Below, in pieces: positions 55,381 to 64,000 of a stretch of 64,000 nt of DNA; the first letter of the stretch is position 1; each line of letters starts with the position of its first letter. The notes beneath the pieces were generated by a model. It did no database searches, was not told where the DNA came from, and was given only the letters and a program-made list of their open reading frames with translations. The DNA is from Telmatactis stephensoni. Taxonomy: Eukaryota; Cnidaria; Anthozoa; Actiniaria; Isophelliidae. The stretch covers positions 725,001 through 789,000 of the forward strand of contig JALIZF010001939.1 in NCBI GenBank assembly GCA_029948255.1, given 5' to 3'. The translations under genes and the position numbers were made by a program.

Positions 55381-55460
55381 AATCTGGTGTCTCTCTTTCT
55401 CTCGCAAAAAGAAAGTCAAAACTACTCAATCATACTTTACTTTTTATATATTTAATATCA

Positions 55461-56341
55461 ATGGATACAACTCAACAGCCTCAAGGACAGAGTTCAAGGC
55501 AACATGCGATGATTTATATTTGTGGAGGTGAGAACAACACGTGCTCAATACGAAGTTGTAACTTTGTCCTATTAGGACAAAGTTTAAAACATTGCTTCAA
55601 AGAACTTTGCTAATACATGTATCTTTGCGTGAAATTGTGTCAGATACATGTATCTATGCTCTTATAGCCGTAGAAATTTGATTTAATATAAATATTAACG
55701 CATTTTATCGGTGCAGTTGAACCTTTATATAGTTAAACTATTGATATTAAGAAAAGTAGTGAAGTGTTTGTGTTGTATTAGATTGTCATACAGAAAACGA
55801 GATCAAGTCAAGAGATCCTATTCGATGTCGTGAATGTGGTCACAGGATTATGTATAAGAAGAGAACGAAAAGAAGTATCCTTTTTTGTATAATTTCTTGA
55901 TATTAAAGACAAAAGACGTTTCTCTTCTTGTAAAGGTACCCCATTCAGGGACCTGCGTCTACTTGTGCATACTCTTCTCTTTACACTGGTTCTGCTGGCT
56001 TTGTTATCCTGGGCCCGGTTGTTTGAAAGACGATTAGTGTTAAACCCAGGATTAACTCTAAAGAAAACCATTCACTTTAACCCAGGATTAGCGTTTTAAT
56101 CGACCTTCGAACAACGACCGGGCCCTGTTTTAGTTCTTACAGAGCCTTTCCTTTGGGGCTATAGTAGCAGGAAGTTATTGAAGTGTTATGTAATTTTGGT
56201 TATCCAAGCATTACTAGTGGTCGTCATATTGTGTCCAACAAGGGAACAAAGGGGAGTGGCAAATAGACAGCTGTTTCCTCAGTATTTCTTTATTATCCTT
56301 AACAATTGTTTTCATCAGTGGTTGTATTTGATGCCAGATGA
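55461..56341 (+). CDS. POLR2K: RNA polymerase I/II/III shared subunit RPABC4 (RPB12)
   Basis: Small zinc-binding subunit common to the three nuclear RNA polymerases. Three exons: 55461-55527, 55782-55874, 56319-56341; phases 1 and 1; 60 aa (human 58). It reads [60 protein letters not shown]. The two CxxC pairs (CGDC and CREC) that bind zinc are intact, and the last nine residues are the family's invariant end. The final exon codes for only seven residues and was found by matching VVFDAR to a CATCAG acceptor. The second intron (55875-56318) contains a palindromic element. The gene follows LAS1L on the same strand after 329 bp and is convergent with ADRM1. Polyadenylation signal AATAAA is at 56493-56498. 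Confidence 0.95.
56006..56127. mobile_element. Palindromic MITE-like element with GGGCCCGG ends
   Basis: TGGGCCCGGTTGTTTGAAAG / GAACAACGACCGGGCCC ends are inverted, and AACCCAGGATTAAC / TTTAACCCAGGATTAGCG are internal direct blocks. It lies within the second POLR2K intron and is similar in style to 993-1096. Confidence 0.85.
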
Positions 56342-56492
56342 CTATACTCAAGAAGCCTTACATCTAATCCAAATAACCTTATAAAAGAGTTGAACTTTGT
56401 GCTATCCATGGGAAGATGGCGCGGTGAAAAGCAAAGCATCCAGCAATCGCGTCATCATTTTGTGCTTAGAGTGATGTCCATATATCATTGTA

Positions 56493-56498
56493 AATAAA
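56493..56498 (+). terminator. Probable POLR2K polyadenylation signal
   Basis: AATAAA in GTAAATAAAGATTTCC about 150 bp after the POLR2K stop codon. Confidence 0.5.
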
Positions 56499-56579
56499 GA
56501 TTTCCTTCTTTTTACTCACTAGCTGTTGTAGTAACCTCACTCTTTAGAGGGGTACCAACCCAACAAAAATCACTTCAAA

Positions 56580-56872
56580 GGTACCGTATTTACTCAAATA
56601 AGTGCCCCGGTGCTTATTAAATTTTTCACGTCTAAAACGGGGCGCTTATTCGAGGGAGGCGCTTATTCAGTGGGAGGAAGCGTGTACACAACTGTCAAAG
56701 TATGCTTTCCTTTTAATATCGATAATATCAATGTTATACTACTACAACAGTACTGGTATTAGTATACTATAACGAGGTGCGAGGCGCTTATTCGGGGGAG
56801 GCGCTTATTTTTTTTTTTTTTGTCCAAAGGGGCGCTTATTCGGGGGAGGGGCTTATTCAAGTAAATATGGTA
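56580..56872. mobile_element. Terminal-inverted-repeat element TACCGTATTTACTC
   Basis: TACCGTATTTACTCAAATAA at the left is mirrored by TTATTCAAGTAAATATGGTA at the right. Several GGGGCGCTTATTCG(G/A)GG units lie inside, with a T run at 56808-56821. It is intergenic between POLR2K and ADRM1. It leaves the interval 56873-57254 with nothing recognisable except the ADRM1 3' end. Confidence 0.85.
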
Positions 56873-57202
56873 ATTTTGTTCTCAGAAAACACTCCAGGGC
56901 CAGATTGTTTAGAAGACAGTTTAGTGCCCATCAAGGATGAAAATGGTTTCCTTATTAACTCTGGATTAGCAGTCGACATGTCTTTTGAATAACTGTACTG
57001 GGCCAAGGGTACCCCAAAAAAGTGAAATAAGGATTCATCCAATAACACTGTGCTCACTAAACAACAATGCAAATAAATTGTTTTATTATTGCTTCTTATC
57101 AGTATATAGTTACTGCATTTTCAAATAATTATTGTTACATGTCAATAGCTTTACTGTCAAGAAAGAATAAACATAGAACCAATTTTCATCATATAGCAAC
57201 AA

Positions 57203-57208
57203 TTTATT
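57203..57208 (-). terminator. Probable ADRM1 polyadenylation signal
   Basis: AATAAA on the minus strand about 47 bp past the ADRM1 stop codon. Confidence 0.5.
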
Positions 57209-57254
57209 AGTTTAATTAGTGATGAGCAAGTCCAACAATGCAGTAATATTATCT

Positions 57255-60200
57255 CTAGTCTAGGCTCATATGCTCATCTTCATCATCCTTGTCATCAGTG
57301 CCTGGAGGCTTCTCTGTGGTGGATGGTTTTGAGGCATCACCAGTGTTGCTCTCTTGTGCACCAGGTCTTGAGGCAGCTTGCAAAGCACGCACAAACTCTA
57401 CCATGTCTAGAACAAAATGAGATGGTACAAGTAAGACAAGAACAAACATTGAATGCCCTCAAGTATTTGCCTCTACTCCAATAATAATTGTCCTGCTCAA
57501 ATATTTCAAGGAATGTTCCTAAAATAAATGGCCTAAATGACTTTTTAATATCCAGGCATTAATAAAACAGGAGCAAAATAATAAAGAGATTTACATGAAA
57601 AGGGCTTAAGTCTAAAGTCGTATAAGCCATTTTTGTGGATCTCTTCATTATTGTGCTCCTTTCTTGATGAAAAATAAGAAATATCTTCTACAAGAGAATA
57701 GAAATCATGAACCAAGAAGAACTGATCACGACCTCCCACCTGTAGTGAAAAATATGGAGACGTAACTAAAGGTAACATTTGGCTACAAAATGTGATGACA
57801 ACTCACAAGTCTTGGATGGGTGGGACGAGAATTGGAATGTGAAAGCAAGTGAGTTGGAAAGTAAGAAAATTTACCAAGGCAACTACCTTGATTACCTTGA
57901 TGCTTCAACAGGCCAGCATATCATCCAAGTTGAAACTGTATTCAACTTACACAACAAAAATGCAGTCAAAAGATTCTATGCTGGCCTCCATAACTTCCAA
58001 GCTTCTACTCAACTTACAGCAAAATGCAGTCAAGACTTACCTCCTTTAGCTGCAGCATCGACAACTTCTTGTCCAAAGCCAAACTGACTCATCAAAGGGC
58101 CAAGCTGACCAGATTGCAAGGCAGTGCTGAACATCGCTACAGCCTAAGGAAATTTTAAACAGAAAATTAATATCATAAGTAAATAATATATTTTGGTGTT
58201 CAAAGTCCAAGAACAGAGTTACATGCAAGAACAGAGGGATTGGAGTCACCTATCCAGGCCCCTTGAGGAAGTCAACATGGCAGCCCTACCACAGTCCACC
58301 ACCTTGTACCCATCACACTGAGTAAATGGGGTAAGGATACCTACCTGGTAGACCTCTCCAGGTCAAGGGTGGGGCTGGGTGGAGCAATATATAGCCCCTG
58401 AACACACTCAGGAGACCCCAAATCCACCCTAAGTTTAACCTTGCTGCCTAAATTACATTTAGCCTCATATATATATCTACCCTTCGTGCAACAGGGCCTG
58501 GCCTAGATCTGTTAGCTCTAAACACTTGTAACTTGTACAAACCTGTTGAAATTGAGGAGACCATAATGTAGAGGACACATCACTTGGTACCTGTGGTAAG
58601 TCACTACCAGATGGAAGAAAAGGTGCCAGCCTTTCACGGAACTCTGGATTGCTCAGTAAAGGTCCAAGGGCTTCTGGTGTCAGAACACGATTGAGATCAA
58701 TAGCTGGAAATAAAGTTATAATCAATAATTCCTACACCAAAACTTAATGTCTATTTCCTCTTGATATCTTAAGCCTGGTTCACACTAAAGGTGAAGGTAA
58801 AGGACTAATATAAAAATTAGGTACTACCTAATAGCGGAGCTCCCATTTAAATATAATAATAATTTTAAATACTTTGTTTTATTTTGACGTTTTTGATTCA
58901 AATGAATTGGGCTTCCTGTGATAATAGGCAAACAAAGATTGCATTTTGTTGTAAAAGTTGAAATAAAGACTATAGATCAAGCTTTATTTCTTGCCCTTCA
59001 GTCTCCTGAGAATTATAAGGCTTTCAACTCAGTGACCATAGTGATATTTATTCCACATTGTGTCAGATTTTATAATTGACTTAGTAGTACTGGTTCATAA
59101 TTCTCAGAAATAGGATGCAAAAATCCCTCAAACTGATTTCATTCACATAAATACTGAACCTGATTCAACATCCTTCAATTAAACAATTAGACATTGCAGA
59201 AAATTATATTTAGATTTTTCTGTCTTGACAGTATTGTGGCATCTTGTTTTTTTTTATTATGTAGAGTAGAATGACACTGATAAATAGTTGTCTTTACACA
59301 AAACAAGAATTCTCTCTTCCAGGTTACACTAATCATGACTTTAGATGAAATTGTAAAACAACTCAAAACAACTACTACCTAAAAGCAAAGCTCCAATTTC
59401 AATTTTAATTTTTTTATGTTCTTGATTCAAATGAATTGGGCTTCCTGTGGTAATTGACAAAGTTGAAATGAAGATTATTTAAAAAGCATTTTTAAAATAA
59501 GTTTTGGTTTTGGTTTGTATATTGTATGGGCTTGTATGCTCAGTGACCTTTGTTACAGTAAATTTTAATATTCAGATTCACTGTCAGATTTCATAATTGA
59601 CTTTGTAAGGGTTCATAATTTTCAGAAATAGAAAGCAAAATCTCCAAAACATTTTTTTAAATTGATACAAGTAATTAAACCTTTTCAACATCCTGAATAT
59701 TACAGAACAACATATATTGATTTGTCTGTCTTCACTATATTTGTGACATCTTGTTTTTTGTGGTTGTTGTTGTTTTGTTTTGTTATTTAATGTAGAATAG
59801 AATGACACACTAGCTAGGTGAATACTTGTCTCCCACTTTTCTCTTCCAGATTACACTGATAATACAATTTAAAGTGATTACAAAAACAGCTAATTGAAAT
59901 AACAAGAAAACAAGGAATTAAGCATTTTCAGTCTGTATTTATTAAGGCTTCACAGGGCTCACTGAGCAACTTCATGAATATAAAAGGTAAAACAACTCTA
60001 GTTTGCATGGCAAAATTCCTTCTTTTTTCCTATCAATTGTTTCATTAAATTCCAGACCAAAACTTGAGCTGTATTTACACATTAGTGGGGTTGAAATAAG
60101 TTCAAAATCAATTTTTTTTACTAATTTTATTATTATTAGAACTAGTGCAAAAAGTTCACCGTAAAACAAAATGTCGTTGTACATTTCATGTAAGGCTTGA

Positions 60201-63200
60201 TCGAGTGTTTGTTTAAACTTGGCCACAGTTCAACGTGCATAAAAGTTTTTTTTTAAGTCATCAATCCCAAATAAAAGATCAAATATAGGTACAAGAGACT
60301 TTTTGACATCATTTTCTGGCCAGGGTCTTTACCTTGAAGTGCTTTCCTTGTTGTCTTTTCGAGGCATACTGGTCCTTGTTTCACGCTCAATGCAGACGAT
60401 TCTTGATTTATTTCCAACTTTGGCTAGATTTTTAAGCAGCTTTACTGAAGGCATCTTCACGAAACGAAGAATACACGATCCTCAATGACTCATTCATTAT
60501 GAGGAATTTTTTTAAGCTACGAATCCAACTAAAAAGTCGTTCAACTTTGAAAATATCCTCTGTGTCTTTCGTCTTTCGAGCAGTTTTTGAAACGACACAG
60601 GGCCCGAAAAAAATTCAAACGTACGTTTTTTACGCTTTAACCTGTCAAGATTGGCACAGATTGATGTTCATGAAAATCGCTAAATTTTTACGAGGTTTCG
60701 AGAATACTATTTTTAAGCTTTGCAAGTTAAAACTGCAAGGAAACTTGTACATTTTCAGTTTTCAAAGTGTCAGCGCGCGTCAAGTTGGCGCCAAAAATCA
60801 ATTCAGCCAATCAGCATCGCGATGGGCAAGGACGGTACGGACGTACGGAAGTGACGTATACTCAAGCCATGAAAAATCAACTCGATGGGTTACCATTTTT
60901 TCTTAGGTATGGTGCTCCACTCGCGCGGGCCTTTGGCCCGCGCGGGAGCTCCACTATAATTATTATTGTAAATAACTGAGAACTGTCTTGTGCAATACTG
61001 AAACAGTGTACATGTAATCTAGAGAACTTTCTTTCAGGCTTTAGCAAGTAAGAAATTGTAAGCTTTTGCAGGATGATTACTTTAGCAAGTAAGAAATTGT
61101 AAGCTTCTGCAGGATGATTACTTTAGCAAGTAAGAAATTGTAAGCTTTTGCAGGATGATTACTTTAGCAAGTAAGAAATTGTAAGCTTCTGCAGGATGAT
61201 TACTTTAGCAAGTAAGAAATTGTAAGCTTTTGCAGGATGATTACTTTAGCAAGTAAGAAATTGTAAGCTTTTGCAGGATGACACAAGGTGAGTTTTAATT
61301 TGACTACATTTTGGCTGTCTTGTGTGAGCCTTCATCGGATACAGTGAGATGTTAAATGCATTATTTGATTACCTTCTTGCTGAGCATTTGCTGATTCTGC
61401 ATTTTCTGCAGGCACTGACAAAAAGGAAAAAAAACATGAAAGAAGCATTAGAAATTTTAAGACATACTGGTAATCCATTTTGCAGCATAGACCTTATTCA
61501 TTTGACTGTAATGTTTCTCCATTAGAATTCTCATGGGGATAAGATTCTTTGTTCAAGATGAACATTCTTTTACTGTACATTCTTGTTCAAGATGAACATT
61601 CTTTACAATTCTCATTGGGAATAAGATTCTTTGTTCAAGATGAACATTCTTTCATGTTTTCCTAATTAAAGAACATGTCTCCCAAGAAGACTGTATTGGG
61701 AAAAACACTGATGTCAGTGAATAATGGTCTACTGGATTCAGAAAAGGAAACTACAGTAAAACCCAGCTAATATGGACACCATGGGTTCCTTATTAAACAG
61801 GTAATTTTATAGGCATTTTTTATGCCTGGACAGAATTATATGTTCATAAAAACCAGGTGTCTGTATTAACTGGGTGTCGATAAGGCCAGGTTTCACTGTA
61901 CTTACGAGCACTAATGCTTACCCTGAATATTAGACAAAATACTCTGTAAGTCACTAAGTTGTACTGGCTGCCTAGGTGGTGGAGTCTGAGGGGGAGGGGC
62001 AGCAGGGGCAGCAGTAGCAGGACGTGGTGTTGGTGTCTCCACTGGAGTAGTTGAGGTTGTATTCCTTGGTCCTGGAGAGGACTGCACCCTTGAAGGTCTA
62101 TAAACAATACAATTTAGGAATTATGTATTCTATTTCAATGTGATGCATAAAATAATGTCATTCTACTTTAACCATGGTCACTTGAGTTTGTTAACCAATC
62201 AGCTTAGGAATAAAAAACAATAGACTTTGAGTTCATTTGATCCTTCACTTCACAACAGTGATCCAAGGAGATAAGGCATTAACAAAATAATGAAACGACA
62301 ACAGTTTATTTAACATGTGACCATGCCATGCCATGACTGTGTCGGTGATATAACCTCTTTAAAAACATTCAAAATTTCTACTGTGACCATACCATGCCTG
62401 GACCATGCTGATTTTCCAGTCATACAAACTGCTTTATAAAAACATTTGAAATTTCTGGAAACTTCATTGGAAACTTTGTTATAATACACTGTGATATGTA
62501 TTGTTACAATATGTAGAATCTTACGTTGGTGAGGCAGCGGCAGGTGGTGGGGTAACACTGGCCCCACCCAATCCACCCATACCAAGACCACTCCATAATT
62601 GTAGCAGCTGTTGTTGATCCATGTTACCAAGGAGACCTTGCAACTGGCTGTCACCTTAAAACCAACAAGCATATTAGTACTAACATGACATGGGTTTTTG
62701 GCTGTAATTAAATTCTTCTATTATACTTCTTTTGGATAAATTTGACCATCAGTTTATAATGGTCAATAATAAATTAAGGTACCAATGAAACCAATCAAAT
62801 TATAAGGAAAAACTGACATTTTCATCATTACTTCTTGTAAGGACACCTCCAATGGTAACTACTTCTAAGAAAGAACAGAAAATCAAGCTAACCTAAATGT
62901 TCCTCCAAAGCTGAAGCCATTCCGCTTGTAAGCCCGCCGCCTCCACTGTTACCACCTGATCCTGGAGTAGGTGGATTATTAAGGAGATTATTGACCTTAG
63001 TGCAATATTCATCATCTTTATCTGTCTTGGGTTCTTGCATCCAAAAGAAGAATTTTCTAGAAGATGACTTGAACTTAAGGATATAGACACGCCCGGTGGT
63101 ACATTGCTTGACACGCTTGTACTCAATGTCGTCAGGAAATATAATCAGGTCCTAGAAGTATAACAAGTAAAATTTACTTAATATTAGTGATATGAGATGA

Positions 63201-63829
63201 CGTTTTGGCCATTATCAAGTTACAAGGAAGTGAGTTTTAAAAATTATTGTTACAAAATTTTATATATCATAAAAAGTCAGTAAATTATCACGTTTGAAAA
63301 TTATCTTTGACTTGAAAATTTGCAAACTAGTTTCATTGTAAGTGTCCATTGGCTGATAATCATTTTATGAAAAATTAAAAAAAGGATTTTCATACAGCCA
63401 AAATTATTTCAAATGGCCGTTTTGGCTTTTTTTTATGTTCCTTTGTCATATTTCTTTGTTTCAAATTGCCTCATTCATAGCTGTACTGTCATACTATTGC
63501 CATGATTTCTCCTAAACGTTATATTAGTTAATAAAAGAAAAGCTTTAATAAAAATAGAGCAATAAAACTATCAATCTATAGTTAATCAAAATAATTTTAG
63601 ACACATTTTTGCCTCGTCATAATTTTTTACTCACATCTTCGACTTTAGAATTGCCCCTATCTTTCCAGCAAAAATGCATCAGTGAGTCATCACTTTGGTA
63701 AATATACACAAGACCTTTCCTTTTATCCGCTGTGACTGTTGTACCACTCAAATTCATCTTTCCTGCCCTGAATTCAAGCAAATTTTTAGAGGCCGAACGG
63801 CCAACATTACCGAACAGTGAAGTCGCCAT
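57255..63829 (-). CDS. ADRM1: Proteasomal ubiquitin receptor ADRM1/Rpn13
   Basis: Subunit of the 19S proteasome that binds ubiquitin through its Pru domain and recruits the deubiquitinase UCHL5 through its C-terminal DEUBAD domain. Eight exons (minus): 63635-63829, 62893-63151, 62525-62654, 61922-62097, 61373-61414, 58543-58703, 58041-58143, 57255-57406; all phases agree; 405 aa (human 407). Pru domain: [88 protein letters not shown]. Linker: [19 protein letters not shown], a Pro/Thr-rich stretch and [63 protein letters not shown]. The acidic C-terminus ends [12 protein letters not shown]. The start lies in a YY1-like CCAAGATGGCGAC. Introns carry a 42-bp minisatellite and a duplication of about 500 bp. 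Confidence 0.97.
58800..59850. repeat. Tandem duplication of about 500 bp in an ADRM1 intron
   Basis: Copies at about 58800-59340 and 59370-59850 share, in order: TACTACCTAA.AGC..AGCTCC, TGATTCAAATGAATTGGGCT, TTCCTGTG, TTCATAATT.TCAGAAATAG, a TCTGTCTT..C.GTATT..TG segment, ATGTAGA.TAGAATGACAC and TCTCTTCCAG.TTACACT. They are clearly diverged, so the duplication is old. Confidence 0.8.
61030..61282. repeat. 41-42-bp minisatellite, six copies
   Basis: Unit TTTAGCAAGTAAGAAATTGT AAGCTT(T/C)TGCAGGATGATTAC repeated six times almost without error. The T/C variant alternates T,C,T,C,T,T. The array lies about 90 bp from the 42-nt ADRM1 exon 61373-61414, on its donor side. Confidence 0.95.
61750..61905. 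mobile_element. Palindromic dispersed element (CAGTAAAACC ends)
   Basis: TACAGTAAAACCCAGCTAAT at the left is mirrored by CAGGTTTCACTGTAC at the right, with GGACACC / GGTGTC and internal symmetric blocks. It ends 16 bp from an ADRM1 exon donor. Confidence 0.7.
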
Positions 63830-63868
63830 CTTGGAAGACTACTACCGACCTCAGAGCATCATGGGTAT
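63825..63868 (-). promoter_or_regulatory. ADRM1 start-site motifs (YY1-like and GCATCATGGG)
   Basis: CCAAGATGGCGAC overlaps the ADRM1 start codon. About 25 bp upstream is the plus-strand GAGCATCATGGGTATTG, matching the SRRT/LAS1L promoter. Just beyond (63873-63887) is ACACAGGAAGCCCAAG, an ETS-like site. No coding sequence was seen from 63830 to the right edge. Confidence 0.5.
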
Positions 63869-64000
63869 TGGTACACAGGAAGCCCAAGGGAGACAAATGA
63901 GAAAGTTGGAAGTGGCCCAGTCACCACGGTATAAAGTTGAACCTCCCATAAATATCAAGTCTGGGTCGTCTAGGTCACTGGTCACTTTATATGAGGTTGT

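Noticed and set aside
57779..58087. 102-residue plus-strand frame ([20 protein letters not shown]) antisense within ADRM1
   Set aside because: It has no ATG start, overlaps a confirmed ADRM1 exon antisense, and shows no family I recognise. It looks protein-like enough to deserve a translated search, but it cannot be supported here.

Overview
The window is nuclear DNA from an intron-rich, repeat-rich invertebrate metazoan. The base composition is A+T-rich. Genes carry many short exons, GT-AG introns, one GC-AG intron and one U12-type AT-AC intron, and there is dense simple-sequence DNA and many short palindromic (MITE-like) elements. A PRDM14-type PR/zinc-finger gene, an ionotropic glutamate receptor-like gene and a Cys form of SelO fit an anthozoan cnidarian (sea anemone or coral). 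That assignment is an inference, and other invertebrates cannot be excluded.

Layout from left to right. 1-2.2 kb: 5' part of an ionotropic glutamate receptor-like gene (minus strand, runs off the left edge). 3.5-11.5 kb: complete 17-exon SelO-family protein adenylyltransferase (minus). 11.5-17.6 kb: intergenic, with nested palindromic elements. 17.6-26.2 kb: PRDM14-like regulator (plus) with a 5.6-kb intron. 27.6-29.5 kb: bifunctional CoA synthase (minus), head-to-head with a glutamine-dependent NAD+ synthetase (plus, 29.8-35.7 kb). 38.0-53.3 kb: 20-exon SRRT/ARS2 (minus), head-to-head with the pre-rRNA processing endonuclease LAS1L (plus, 53.4-55.1 kb). 55.5-56.3 kb: POLR2K (plus). 57.3-63.8 kb: proteasomal ubiquitin receptor ADRM1/Rpn13 (minus).

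Most genes are unrelated housekeeping loci, but two divergent pairs have very short shared promoters. CoA and NAD+ biosynthesis start 299 bp apart, and the RNA-processing pair SRRT/LAS1L starts 155 bp apart. A YY1-like CGCCATNTT motif lies at the 5' end of SelO, SRRT/LAS1L, POLR2K and ADRM1.

Exon models were built by hand from splice signals, reading phase and family conservation. Every internal junction listed is phase-consistent. UTRs are mostly not defined. No complete autonomous transposon and no canonical tRNA or rRNA gene was seen. There is a tRNA-derived SINE family (four copies), a degraded retroelement fragment and many MITE-like palindromes.
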